The position numbers were made by a program, and so were the translations under genes. Source: Thecamonas trahens ATCC 50062 (Eukaryota; Apusozoa; Apusomonadida; Apusomonadidae). From it: a DNA stretch of 64,000 bases. Below are positions 39,448 to 49,556 of this stretch, piece after piece. A model generated the notes under the pieces. It had not been told where the DNA came from. It ran no database searches and saw only the letters and a program-made list of their open reading frames with translations. The DNA is taken from the NCBI RefSeq assembly GCF_000142905.1, contig NW_013657635.1:57241-121240 (forward strand), written 5' to 3'. Each line of letters begins with the position of its first letter. The stretch's first letter is position 1.

Positions 39448-40795
39448 ATGGCCGACGCTACCGAGGAGGATGCCCAGCCGGGCGGAGCGGGCGAAAGCCT
39501 AGTGATAATGACCTTTAACATGCTTGCACCGTGCTACAAGCGGGTGTCGTCAGCGGCTGTGCCTGGCGGGCGTGAGTCTGGGGGCTCGGTACGTGAGGGG
39601 TGGAGGGCGTCCGTGCGCGGCCGGGCGCGGCACGGCGTGCGGGTGAGGGCAGCAGCGCACTGGGCGATGGCAGGCGTGGTGACAGGGGGAAGGAGAGAGG
39701 AAGGGAGGAAGAGAGTGTGGGCGAGTGGGTGGCTGTATGTGTGGTGTGGTGGGTGGGTTGAGCGGGGACGACTTGGACGGCGCTCGGCGGGTGGGACGGG
39801 CAGGGGGCTGGGGCTGGAGGGCAGGCGATGGCGGGCGGTTGAGGGCGAGCGAGACTCACGCTTGTGGGGCACTGTTGGGACGGTACTGTGTGGGGCGTGG
39901 TGGGGCCGTGCGATCGATGGGGCGGCGGGGTGGCGACGGGCGGGGCGGCGGTGCGCGGGCGCAGGCGTGGCGGGCGCGGATGGAGGGTCAGCTAGAGTAC
40001 ATCGGCGAGGAGCTGGACGCAGTGGATGAAGCAGCGTACGCGGTCGTCTGTCTGCAGGAGGTGTGGCTGGAGTCGCCCGAGGCGATGGAGATGGTGGAGG
40101 GTTTTGCGGCTGAGCGCGGGCTGGTGACGCACGCGTGGAAGCGGCCGCGGAAGAAGAAAGACGGCGTGGCGATCCTGGTTGATGGCCGGCTGGCCATCGA
40201 CGTCGCCGACGCACTCTGCTTCAAGGATCACGGAAACCGGGTGGTCGGCGCTGTTGCCGTCACCCTCCCGCTGCCCACTCTGGTCACGGTTGTTGTCGCC
40301 AATGTCCACCTCACCTACCCGCACCACGCTGGCGATCTGCGAATGCGCGAGGCGCAGGCCAAGGCCTCCCTCGCGTGGCTGGACCAGACGTTTGGCGCAG
40401 AGGTGCCTGTTGTCTGGTGCGGCGACTTTAATGGCGAGGCCACGCAGGACGCCGTCGTCTCCACCATTGTTGACGCCGGCTTCCTCTCGGCCTACCACGC
40501 CATCCACGGCTCTGGCGAGTCTGCCGGCACCGACCTCGCCCGCCTCGACTTTGTTTCGCATCATACCCACGCCGGCACCGATGTCGGCGTTGACTACATC
40601 TGGACCCGCGGTCCGAGCCTCGCCCCGATCTCGGCCGAGCTCCTCCCGACCCATCTGCCGTCCACGGTCTGGCCATCGACCGACGACTGGCCCCACTCGG
40701 ATCATCGCCCAGTTTTGGCCATCCTCTCCGTGACGGAGACCACACAACCAGCCGCGGCAGCTGCAGTCGCGAGTGCGCCGTCTGCCGTAAAGTAG
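39448..40795 (+). CDS. Endonuclease/exonuclease/phosphatase (EEP) family hydrolase
   Basis: Two exons, 39448-39588 and 39965-40795, with an intron 39589-39964 (donor GTACGT, acceptor GCGCAG). Motifs of the Mg-dependent EEP fold: IMTFNMLAP (Asn), AYAVVCLQEVWLES (catalytic Glu), GVAILVDGRL, VANVHLTYPHH (His), VVWCGDFNGEA (Asp-x-Asn), and WPHSDHRPVLAIL (Asp-His pair). About 323 residues, no transmembrane segment. The family contains Ccr4/nocturnin deadenylases, APE nucleases, neutral sphingomyelinases and phosphodiesterases; no group-specific signature decides here. Start MADATEEDAQPGGAGES. Confidence 0.85.
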
Positions 40796-41193
40796 GGAAT
40801 GCAGCCTCAAGCCAGCGACCGTCGCTGTCGGACACGGCATCAGGCCGCAGCCAGGACCAGCCGGGCGCAGTGCCAGGACCAGCGAGCTGAGCTATCTGAG
40901 GCGAAATCGGCCCGGGTCTTGCCTTGCCAAGTTGCCCGCCAACTCGCTGAGAACGGGTCAGATCGGGTGGGCAAGGCGGGCGGCGGGCAGCGAGGCACAG
41001 TCGACTCGCGCGGGGACGGACAGCGCGCGATGGTCAAGCGGGAATTGAAGAACGGGTAGGTGGATGGGAGGAGGAGGGGAGGGGGGGGGGGGGGGGGGGG
41101 CAACGGAGCGCACCGGGCACTGGTGCACCCGCATGCCGGTGAGCCTATGCACATGCTGAGAGCAGGGCGAGTGCCTGCGGGAGGTGCTTGCCC
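40796..41193. other. Spacer with G tract
   Basis: About 400 bp between two plus-strand genes. A G run of about 20 lies at 41078-41100. No gene recognised. Confidence 0.4.
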
Positions 41194-43014
41194 ATGCCCC
41201 TGCCGCCCAGCCGCCGCCTGTGGGACATTCGTCGATGCTACAAAATTACAACCAAATGGCCGGTGGCGCGAGGTGGGGGCACGCGGCAGGGGCAGCGGGC
41301 AGCGGCGTGCGGCGGATGGCAGACGGCGGCGGTAGGGCGCAGACTAACGCGGCGCGCGGGATGCGGTGATGGCGGCAGGACGGTGCGGATTCAGACCAAG
41401 CGGCAGCGGCTGCTGGCGCGCCCGGCCAAGTGCGCGCAGGACGTCGCAGAGGCGCAGGGTGTGCTGCGACCGGCGCAGGCGCAGGCGCGGAGAAGGGCGA
41501 CGGGCAAGGCGGCAGGTAGGACTGTGAGCAAGGCCAAGGCTGATGTTCCGGCCGGAGCTGAGGCTGAGGCTGAGGCCTCGACCTCGGCCTCGGCCTCGCA
41601 GTCGCAGAGTCGCGGGCGGCGGCTTGGCAGCTCGGCCGAGGCAATCGCCGGGAGCAACGGCTCGCTCAAGGCCGTGTTTAAGGCCACCAAAGCGATGCAG
41701 ATCTCGTCGGACGATGACTACGATCCGTGGGACGACAGCAATGCATTTGAGTCGGAGAACTCGCCGGCATTGGTGCCGGCGCCTGTCGCGTCGGCGTTCA
41801 AGAAGGTCAAGGCCAAGCGCGGAAAGGGCAGCAAGAGCGCCAAGAGTGCCAAGAGTGCCAAGCGCGCCAAGAGCGCCACGAGCGCCAAGGGCGCCAAGAC
41901 AAAGAGTAGCGAGGTCGTGGACCGCAACACGCGGACTGCTGATGGCCTTCTAGCCAAGGACGCGCGGCTGGAGAGCGTGGCGTGTGCCGCATGCTCAAAG
42001 TGCTCGAGGGTCAAGGTTGGGCTTGCTTGCGCAGGATGTGGTGACTACTTTCACCTCGAGTGCCTGGGCGAGGCACGGACGGCGCGGATGGAGACTTCGC
42101 TCGACGGCAAGGGCGGCTCGCTGATGAGCTACCACTCGTCGTCGGCCGGGTACGTGGCGGCCAAGGTGCCCGCCATTCCTCAGTGGCTCTGCCTCGGGTG
42201 CCGGGCGCCAGTCTTCACGCCCATTGTGGGCATCGACGACGCAGCCGGGCGCACCGCGCAGTTCAACGAGTACGGGCTCGCCATGCTGCCGCCGAGCGCC
42301 GGACTTGGGCGCGATGTCGTGGACAAGCTCTACCGGCTTGTCCTCTCTCGGTTCGAGGAGAATATGGAGACGCTGCGGGCGCGCGACATGCTGGACATGC
42401 TGCCGACCGGCTTTACCACGTTCAAGATGCGTGCGGCCGGACGGTTTGACCTCATGCTCGACGAGCTGACGGACCCGAGCATCTTCCCGTTGCTCACCAC
42501 CGAGGCGCCGTGGCTCCCGCTTGTCCGCGAGCTGCTTGGCGACGATGCACAGTGCATCCACACCGGATGCATGCTCTCGATGCCTGGCTCGACGACGCAG
42601 CCGTACCATTCAGACGGCGACCACGAGTCGACCAAGCGGCACCGCCCGGTCCACTGCCTCAACGTCTTCATTCCACTCGTCGACCTGACCATGGCGCGCG
42701 GGCCAACCGAGTTCATTCCCACCTCGCACCGGCTTGGCTACTACGAGGTCGACGAGCAGCCCATGTGCCTCACGCCGCCGGCCGGCTCGGTCCTCCTCTT
42801 TGACTACCGCCTCAAGCACCGCGGACGCGGCAACGAGTCGGCTGACGAGCGCCCGGTCATCTACATCACCTACGCCCGCCCGGCCTTTGCCAAGAAGTCG
42901 GTCGCCAACGCAAACTTTTCCTCCGCCCGTTACCACAAGATGCCTGAGCTGCTGAGCACAAGCCGGTGGCGGTCGCGCGCTGACCGCGCCGCCGCCCGCC
43001 AGGCCCGATTCTGA
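41194..43014 (+). CDS. PHD-finger protein fused to a PhyH-type Fe(II)/2-oxoglutarate dioxygenase
   Basis: About 606 residues. N-terminal basic, Lys/Ala/Ser-rich tail with KSAKSAKSAKRAKSATSAK repeats (histone-H1-like). Then a PHD finger: VACAACSKC, GLACAGCGDYFHLECLGEA and PQWLCLGCRAP (C4HC3 spacing). The last 240 residues are a phytanoyl-CoA-dioxygenase-like 2OG oxygenase: metal ligands in TTQPYHSDGDHE (His-x-Asp) and FDYRLKHRGRGNES (His, with the 2OG-binding Arg), plus GPTEFIPTSHRLGYY. The combination suggests a chromatin-bound hydroxylase or demethylase. The 5' end (41194-41390) is uncertain; a GATTCAG at 41390-41396 may be a splice acceptor. Confidence 0.8.
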   Translation: MPLPPSRRLWDIRRCYKITTKWPVARGGGTRQGQRAAACGGWQTAAVGRRLTRRAGCGDGGRTVRIQTKRQRLLARPAKCAQDVAEAQGVLRPAQAQARRRATGKAAGRTVSKAKADVPAGAEAEAEASTSASASQSQSRGRRLGSSAEAIAGSNGSLKAVFKATKAMQISSDDDYDPWDDSNAFESENSPALVPAPVASAFKKVKAKRGKGSKSAKSAKSAKRAKSATSAKGAKTKSSEVVDRNTRTADGLLAKDARLESVACAACSKCSRVKVGLACAGCGDYFHLECLGEARTARMETSLDGKGGSLMSYHSSSAGYVAAKVPAIPQWLCLGCRAPVFTPIVGIDDAAGRTAQFNEYGLAMLPPSAGLGRDVVDKLYRLVLSRFEENMETLRARDMLDMLPTGFTTFKMRAAGRFDLMLDELTDPSIFPLLTTEAPWLPLVRELLGDDAQCIHTGCMLSMPGSTTQPYHSDGDHESTKRHRPVHCLNVFIPLVDLTMARGPTEFIPTSHRLGYYEVDEQPMCLTPPAGSVLLFDYRLKHRGRGNESADERPVIYITYARPAFAKKSVANANFSSARYHKMPELLSTSRWRSRADRAAARQARF

Positions 43015-43072
43015 TCGACGATGGTGGTAAACACAGCTTGTAACTAAACTACCTGCTCCGTCGGGGGACTAT

Positions 43073-44209
43073 TCATTCCACAGGCTCAACTGCACACGCT
43101 CCACGCTCTGTCTTCGCCTCGGCCTCGGCCTCGGCATCCAGGACGCCGACCAAGGCCTCGAGCAGAGTGAATGAGGTGTACCAGTGCGAGGCGTAGTCCA
43201 TGTCGTACCACCAGTTGAGGGCAATCATGAGGCCAGTAGTCGGGTCCGGCTCCTGGGCAACCTGGTGGAACCAGAGCGACGGCAGATAGAGGACGTCACC
43301 GGCTTCGAGAGTGACGTGAAGCGGGGCGATGTGCGCAGCGCGCGGAAAGGCAGTGAGGTCGAGCGCGTCCGGGTCGAGCGCGATCCAGGTCGTCGAGGGC
43401 ACGCCCGGCTCGGGCACCAGGCGCCAGGTGCCATTGACGCCGGTCGACACGTAGCGGGCCGCCGGGTAGTCGGCCTGGTGCAAGAACGGGGCGTCGGTGG
43501 GAGGGAGAAGGGTGAAGTGCTTGCGCCCGGCTACAACGAGGTACAGGTTCTCGTAGTGGTCCTTGTGTAGCGAGGTCACCGACCGGGCGCCACCCATCCA
43601 CACGTTGACGGCATCGGGCGCGCCGCCAGTGCCTGGGAAGAGCGCCGCGCCGACCGGTGGCGCGGCGGCAACGTCTGCGTGCAGCGGCGCAAACTCCGAA
43701 GTAAAGTTAGAGTTCTGGTTCTGCAGGTACAGCACCTCGGCGCCGCCGGTAAAGTCGACGTCGATGGGACGGCCGGTGGCGAGGGTGGCGGCGGTGGTGG
43801 AACGATCGAGCGGGGCGCAAAGGGCTCCGGTACCGCCCTCGGCCTCAGTGGCACGCAGGGCGGCGAGAAAGGCCGCAAAGGTCATGGTCCGCTCCTCGGG
43901 CATGACAAAGGCTGCGCCGCCAAGCACCGCGTCGGCCCGCCCGGTCGGCGTGGCGTCGACCGTCAGTGCCGCATCGCCCAAAGCCGCATCCAGGTACTCG
44001 GGCGTCCACTTTGCTAGGCCGTCGCCCCATCCGGCTCCGCCTGCGCCGCGCAGTACACACGGCGTGTGCGTCGCCACGTGCGGCGCGAGCGCACGCGCCG
44101 CCGCCGCCGCAGGCTCGGCTGCCGCCGACACGTCGGCCTCGGCCACCGCCCGTGGCAGCCACAGCGCACGCGCCTCGTTGGCATGGGCCACGGCGGCAGC
44201 AAGCAGCAT
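43073..44209 (-). CDS. JMJD7: JMJD7-type JmjC lysyl hydroxylase/peptidase
   Basis: 378 residues. JMJD7 is a Fe(II)/2-oxoglutarate (3S)-lysyl hydroxylase acting on DRG GTPases. Matches: THTPCVLRGAGG near the N-terminus, DADAV-like RADAVLGGAAFVMPEERTMTF, and the JmjC core NVWMGGARSVTSLHKDHYENLY (metal His/Asp), LVVAGRKHFTLLPPTDAPFL, WIALDPDALDLTAFP, VTLEAGDVLYLPSLWFHQVAQ (distal His) and IALNWWYDMDYASHW. Start at 44209 sits just after a C-rich tract ending CACACAG, so a short 5' exon cannot be excluded. An AAAGT-type Asn-rich insertion is absent. Intact. Confidence 0.93.
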   Translation of the reverse strand: MLLAAAVAHANEARALWLPRAVAEADVSAAAEPAAAAARALAPHVATHTPCVLRGAGGAGWGDGLAKWTPEYLDAALGDAALTVDATPTGRADAVLGGAAFVMPEERTMTFAAFLAALRATEAEGGTGALCAPLDRSTTAATLATGRPIDVDFTGGAEVLYLQNQNSNFTSEFAPLHADVAAAPPVGAALFPGTGGAPDAVNVWMGGARSVTSLHKDHYENLYLVVAGRKHFTLLPPTDAPFLHQADYPAARYVSTGVNGTWRLVPEPGVPSTTWIALDPDALDLTAFPRAAHIAPLHVTLEAGDVLYLPSLWFHQVAQEPDPTTGLMIALNWWYDMDYASHWYTSFTLLEALVGVLDAEAEAEAKTERGACAVEPVE

Positions 44210-44221
44210 TAGTCTGTGTGT

Positions 44222-44345
44222 GGGTTGGGGGGGGGGGGGGTAAGGGGGGTGAGGGTGGGTGGGGGGGGGGGGGGGGAGGAGGGGAGGGGAAGGGAGGATG
44301 CGCTCCATGGCACACACACACACAAGGCGATGCCACCTCCGCAGG
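44222..44345. repeat. Two G tracts and CA repeat upstream of JMJD7
   Basis: On the plus strand G runs lie at about 44228-44240 and 44260-44278, followed by CACACACACAC at about 44310-44322. On the JMJD7 sense strand these are C runs directly upstream of its start codon. Confidence 0.75.
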
Positions 44346-44452
44346 CGACGACACTCGGATCCTTCAATTCCACAGTCCGTGACATGGCGCGCAATCTCTC
44401 TACCGCGCACACGCATACGCACCGCACTGTGCGTGGCACAGACGGGGGCCAA

Positions 44453-45922
44453 TCACGATCGCCCAAGGAGGGAAACGTCGAGCGGAGTCGGGGCGGGGGG
44501 GACAGACAACGCGGGCGCATACACCACGTGGATAGTCTGGCACTCGGCATGGGTGTCCTCGGCGAGGGTAAAGTACCAGCTGCCGGTCGATGCGCCGCCT
44601 TTGCCGGCAACAATGCCTTGGACTTGCAGCTTGTCGATGATGACTCGCGGCGGGACGGCAACTGTGAGGGCCGAGGAGGCGGCGATGCCGCGGAGGACGA
44701 CGGGGAGCGAGACTCGCTTGCTTGCCTGTCGCGCCATCCAGGCCTCGACCCGGGCAAAGAGAGCAAGAATAAGGCGTGCAAACGGGGCCGACGGCGGCAA
44801 CATGGCAGGATTGTCGGTCGAGGGATTTCCCGAGCCCAGCGCGGTGAGCGCCGAAGACCGCACCAGCGGTAGCATAGAGGAGCCCGGCGAGTTTGCCAGC
44901 GAGCCGCACTGCTCGCAAAAGTCAACGACACCAGCGTGAACCATCTGCAGCGCCAGATACTCGGGCGGAAAGAGCGACGGGATCTGGACCCGCATCATCG
45001 GCTCGAGTGCGTTGCAAAGCGCCTCATAGCTCTTGGGTAGCGACGCCCGCTGGTGCACCATCATATTCGAGAGCCAGATCTTGGCCCGGTTCATCGCCAC
45101 CTTGAACGCGTTGGTCGGCGGCGGCGCAGCGTCGGTCGCCTCGCCTACAGTCACCAGCTCACTGAGCACCTGCGTCAGCTCGCGCCACCCGCCGTTGCCG
45201 TCGCGGAGCCAGTCGACTGCGTCGGGCGCAAACGAGTCGAGCGAGGCCGAGAGTACCGCTGCCACCACATCAGCCGTCAGGCGGCTTGGTAGCGGAATCT
45301 GCTTCCGCGGCGACGCCCGTGTCGCCCGCGTCTTGGACTCGGCCTGCCGCGACCGCAGATACGCCGCAGACTGCGAGCTGCGCCGCGCCGCCGTCGCCGG
45401 CGGCACCGCGCCAACCGTCACCCGCGCCCCGAGCGAGCTCAGCGCCGTCGTCACCGCTGTACCGCCCGGCACAAGCTCCGGGGCCGGCGAGAAGAGCCCG
45501 ATGCCCGGCGAGCCCGCATCGGCAAAGACCGTCGATGCAACAAGGGCGCACATGGCGAGGCTTGCCGCTGCGGCGCTGCCCGGCGGTGCGTCGAGCGGCA
45601 CCCCACCGACGCCGACGTAAGCCACGGCGTGCCCGCGTGCCGTGCGCTGGCTCGGATTCAGGCGCAGAGCCGCCGGGCAGCACGGGCACTGCACCTGCAT
45701 CGCCGCAGGCTGTCCGCGCATCAGCACCACGCCCAGCTCGCGTCCGGACTTTGCCGCCAGCAGCCAGGCGATGACCGCCGCCGCCACCTCGGGCGACTGC
45801 GGCTCTGTTGCGAGGTCGAAGACCAGCACGTTCTTGGGCGGTCGCGGTCCAGCAAGCTTCTGCCGCAGCTGCGCGAGGCCGTCGACCACTGGGCCGCTGT
45901 AGGGAGCGCTCTGGGTGGCCAT
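44453..45922 (-). CDS. Uncharacterised protein, 489 residues
   Basis: Start MATQSAPYSGPVVDGL. The first 200 residues alternate strands and helices (NVLVFDLATEPQSPEVAAAV, RELGVVLMRG, VSTVFADAGSPGIGLFSPAPELV) reminiscent of a Rossmann or vWA-like core without a MIDAS motif, with a CPCC motif at VQCPCCPAAL. The rest is helical (SRLTADVVAAVLSASLDSFAPD, AKIWLSNMMVHQRASLPKSYEAL, EYLALQMVHAGVVDFCEQCG, FARLILALFARVEAW) and ends with a possible winged helix (VIIDKLQVQGIVAGKGG). The frame is clean and has normal codon bias, so it is a real gene. I do not recognise it. Divergent from DNA ligase IV. Confidence 0.7.
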   Translation of the reverse strand: MATQSAPYSGPVVDGLAQLRQKLAGPRPPKNVLVFDLATEPQSPEVAAAVIAWLLAAKSGRELGVVLMRGQPAAMQVQCPCCPAALRLNPSQRTARGHAVAYVGVGGVPLDAPPGSAAAASLAMCALVASTVFADAGSPGIGLFSPAPELVPGGTAVTTALSSLGARVTVGAVPPATAARRSSQSAAYLRSRQAESKTRATRASPRKQIPLPSRLTADVVAAVLSASLDSFAPDAVDWLRDGNGGWRELTQVLSELVTVGEATDAAPPPTNAFKVAMNRAKIWLSNMMVHQRASLPKSYEALCNALEPMMRVQIPSLFPPEYLALQMVHAGVVDFCEQCGSLANSPGSSMLPLVRSSALTALGSGNPSTDNPAMLPPSAPFARLILALFARVEAWMARQASKRVSLPVVLRGIAASSALTVAVPPRVIIDKLQVQGIVAGKGGASTGSWYFTLAEDTHAECQTIHVVYAPALSVPPAPTPLDVSLLGRS

Positions 45923-46029
45923 GTAAGAGGTGTGGCCGGTGGAAGTTTCCACCAATGTCCACCATTGCCAACGGCGCAAGTCAGCGGCCTTGTCGGTTGA
46001 CAGCAAAGGCGGGTCCTTTGCCGTGACGA

Positions 46030-46225
46030 ATGTCAATTTTTTTGTGTGGTATAAATATTTTCGCGATAGTGCGGGCAATGTGATTCTTTGTATAAACATA
46101 TATATTTCGTACGATTATTATATATATATTTTTACTATTGTACAAGAACATTGTATATTATTGTTTGTTATCTATATTTTCATATAAAAATCCCAACACA
46201 TTAAAGTTTTAGCTTTTACTGTACT
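46030..46225. other. AT-rich island
   Basis: About 200 bp of very AT-rich sequence (tracts such as attattatatatatattttt and gtataaacatatatatttcg) stand out in an otherwise about 65% GC window. It lies between two divergently transcribed genes (the uncharacterised protein and DNA ligase IV). TATAAA occurs at about 46051. It could be a bidirectional promoter, a nuclear insertion of organelle DNA, or an origin-like element. No coding content. Confidence 0.85.
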
Positions 46226-46474
46226 CTTGCCTGGCCTCCTCCACACACAGCCTCATTCATGCCCCTGTACCTACAAAACTGCCTGCTATATGTAGCTCGT
46301 GTTGTACGCTCTCGGAACGTGTTTTCTAATCTGCTCTAGCCTCGGTATATCGCGTACCATCGATCGAAACACATCCCTGTCCGAGCCGCTAACTTGGCGG
46401 CTGCCGGCCGCAAGACCTCATTGCCGCGCTCAAAGCCCGACAGGAGCTATACCTCACGCCAGCGAGCCGTCTAC

Positions 46475-49461
46475 ATGGCGAGCATCCTCCCCACTACCAC
46501 GTCGTCTGTGGCGGTGGGCGCGAGCGGAGGAGACGACGGCGAGACGTTCGCCAGCAAGGTCCTCTTCTGCAACGCATGCCTCGTGTTCCACAAGCTCTCG
46601 CAGACGCGCAAGACCAAAGCGAAGCGGCAGCAGCTGCAGGCGCTCTTCGAACGGTGGGGCGACACGCGGTACTTTGACATTCTGCGATTGATGCTGCCGC
46701 AGATGGACAAAGAGCGGGCGACGTACGGTATGAAGGAGGCGAACCTCGGCAAGCTCTATGTCGAGCTGCTCGGCGTCGACGCCTCGTCGGCGGCGGCGCA
46801 GTCGCTCATCCACTGGCGGATCCCAACCGGGCTTGGTGCTGGCGCGGACGCAGGCGACTTTGCCGAGGTTGCCGAGCGAGTCCTTCGCTCACGGTGCCAT
46901 GACAAACCTACGCTCTCGATCAAGCAGGTCAACGATGCCCTCGACGCCCTCGCCCGCGCCGTCGAGCGCTCGGCGCGCCTGGAGATTCTGCGCAGCCTAC
47001 AACGGCAAACGACAGCAGTCGAGCAAAAGTGGATCATCCGCATCATTCTCAAAGACATGAAGATGCATGTCTCCGAGACTACCGTCCTCAAGTACTTTCA
47101 CCCCGACGCGCTCGAGGCTTACAACGTTTGCTCGTCGCTCAAGCAAGTCGCGCTCGAGTTTGCCGACCGCAACGTCCGCCCCGTGGCAAGCAGCGCAGCG
47201 GCAATCACGCTCTTCAAACCGATCAAGCCCATGCTTGCTGTCCGGTGCAACACCGTTGAAAAGGCGCTCGAGGAGATGGGCTCGGCGCCCTGGGTGATCG
47301 AGACCAAGTACGACGGCGAGCGGCTGCAGGTTCACTACTCAAAAGACCGCATTGCGCTCTTCTCGCGGTCGGGCAAAGACTACACCCGCGAGTACTTGGC
47401 ATCGGTTCAGCCGCTGCTCGAGAAAGCCATCCCGTCGTCGGTTCACACGCTCATTCTCGACGGCGAGCTCGTGGTGTGGAACGAGACCAAGCAAAACTAC
47501 TCGGTATTTGGCAATCTCAAGACCATCGCCCGTCGAGACCTCGAGAAGAAAATCGAGAATGATCGTGCAAACGGGTGCGTCGACCCGGAGCAGCTCGCTG
47601 CGCTCGATGCCATGAGGTCGTCGCGCCACTCGCGCGGGCCGAGCGGCAATCTGCAGGCCGACCCGGGCGACAAGCAGTCTGTCTTTTACGTCGTCTTTGA
47701 CCTGTTGCTGTTCAACGGAGTCTCGACCGTCAACCTGCCGCTCTCGCAGCGCATCGAGATTCTCGAGCGCGACGTCGGGCTCGTCGCGGATCCCAAGCGC
47801 ATTGAGATCGCGCCGCAAACCATTGGCAAGTCCGGCGATGATATCTACGATGCGCTCGAGGAGGCTATGGCCAACCAGGAAGAAGGCATCATGGTCAAGT
47901 CTCTCAACTCGGTGTGGAAGGCTGGCGACCGTTCGCACGGCTGGCTCAAGATCAAGCCCGAGTACGGCGACCGGACTGCCGATGACCTCGACGTCCTCAT
48001 TGTCGGCGGCTACTACGGCACAGGCCACCGCTCGGGCCTCATCGCCAAGTTCATGCTCGGAGTCATTGTCCCGCCTGCGGTGCCCGGGGGCAAGCCCTCG
48101 GTCTTTTACTCGTTCACCAAGGTCGGGACAGGGTACTCGGTCGACACGCTGCGCAATCTCGACGCCGCACTCGGTGATCGCTGGATTCCGTACTCGACCG
48201 ACTCGCCGCCGCCGCACCTCATTCTCGCCGACGGCTTCAAGGAAAAGCCCGACGTGTGGATCCCGCCCGAAAAGTCGCTCATCATGGTTGTCGTCACGCC
48301 GCAAATCATCAAGACCGAAAAGTTCAAGGCCGGCTACACCATCCGCTTTCCACGCTGTCGAGCCTTTCGCCACGACAAGCCCTGGAGCTCGGGCCTCTCA
48401 CTCCCAGAACTGCAGCAGCAGTTCCATGTCAACGCCGGTCGACCTCTCGGTGATCGCGCTCTGAGAAAGCGGAAGGCACCCGGATCGGCGCCCGGCTCGC
48501 GCGCGGCCGCAAGCTCGACCCGCCATTCGCCGCGGAAGCGCAAGAAAAAGAAGACAATCTTGAGCAAAGGAAGCGGTCGTGGTCGCACGCGCACCGTCCT
48601 CGCTGCCTATGCTGGTATCAATGTGGCGGGGTGACCAAGGTCGGCTCGCTCTTCAACGGACTTGCGCTGTGTGTCATCGGCGGCGATCGCAACGCAGGTG
48701 TGACCAAGGCCGAGCTCGAGAAGGCTCTCGTCGAGCACGGAGCAAGCATCTCGCAGAACCCGGCCGTTGACGGCTCTATGTTTGCTGTAGTCGCCCGCGG
48801 TCTTGTTCTCAAGGTTCGCAACATCATCACCGCACATCCGACCTCGCTCGATGTCATCCACTACTCCTGGATCACCGACTGCGTAGCGGCCGGCAAGCGG
48901 CTCCCGCTCGAGCCGCGTTACATGATCCACACCACGCCGACAACGGCCGAACACTTTGCCAAACGCTCCGACATTTACGGCGACTCGTACGCCGACGACG
49001 CTACCACCGACTCGCTTCGTCTTGCCTTTGCGCAAATCACCAAGCAGTGCGGGCGGCTTGTCGAGCCGAGTGAGGCTCGCATCGCGCCGGCCGCGCTGCG
49101 CAGCCTTGAGGACCGCTACGGCCTCCACACACGTTGGTCGACCTTCCGCGCCGCCGTCGTCTACCTTGACATCAACGCGTCGCCAATTGACCCGGCATCT
49201 CGGCTAGCCGTCACTCCGCTCGACCTCCTCGACGTCGTCATCCGCCACCACGGCGGTACCGTTGCACCCGCGCTTGACAACACGGTCACCCACGTTGTTG
49301 TCTCCCGCCAGGCACCCGACCGCATCCCGGCCATCCGCAACCAGCTCCGTCAGCTCCGGCCCATGTACCTCGTCGACGATGACTGGATCACCGCCTGCGT
49401 TGAGGCCGGTACCCACCTCGACGAAACACCGTACAAAGTTGTCGGGCTTGGCTCCCGATGA
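46475..49461 (+). CDS. LIG4: DNA ligase IV (NHEJ), one frame break before the BRCT pair
   Basis: Seals double-strand breaks with XRCC4 in non-homologous end joining. Domains: N-terminal DNA-binding domain (LFCNACLVFHKLSQTRKTKAK, LRLMLPQMDKERATYGMKE), adenylation domain with catalytic Lys in WVIETKYDGERLQVHY, LILDGELVVWNE, FDLLLFNG, EEGIMVKSLNSVWKAG and WLKIKPEYGD, OB domain (LDVLIVGGYYGTGHRSG), a basic linker (RKRKAPGSA, SPRKRKKKK), then two BRCT repeats (LFNGLALCVIGGDRNAGVTK... WITDCVAAGKRLP; TPLDLLDVVIRHHGGTVAPAL... DDDWITACVEAGTHLDE). One base is missing in the G run at about 48627-48631; adding one G joins NVAG to VTKVGSLF. Start at 46475 is the first ATG of the frame. Full length about 995 residues. 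Confidence 0.95.
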
Positions 49462-49556
49462 CCTGTCGCCGAGTCAGCGGCCCAAATTGCAGTAACACCG
49501 GCGCCCAACCCCTCTCTCCCCACCCCCACCCCCACCCCCTCGACACACGCACAGTC

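Noticed and set aside
48628-48636. TGA in DNA ligase IV as a selenocysteine codon
   Set aside because: The frame after the TGA is different from the one before it; adding one G restores the protein, so it is a frame break and not recoding. No SECIS seen.
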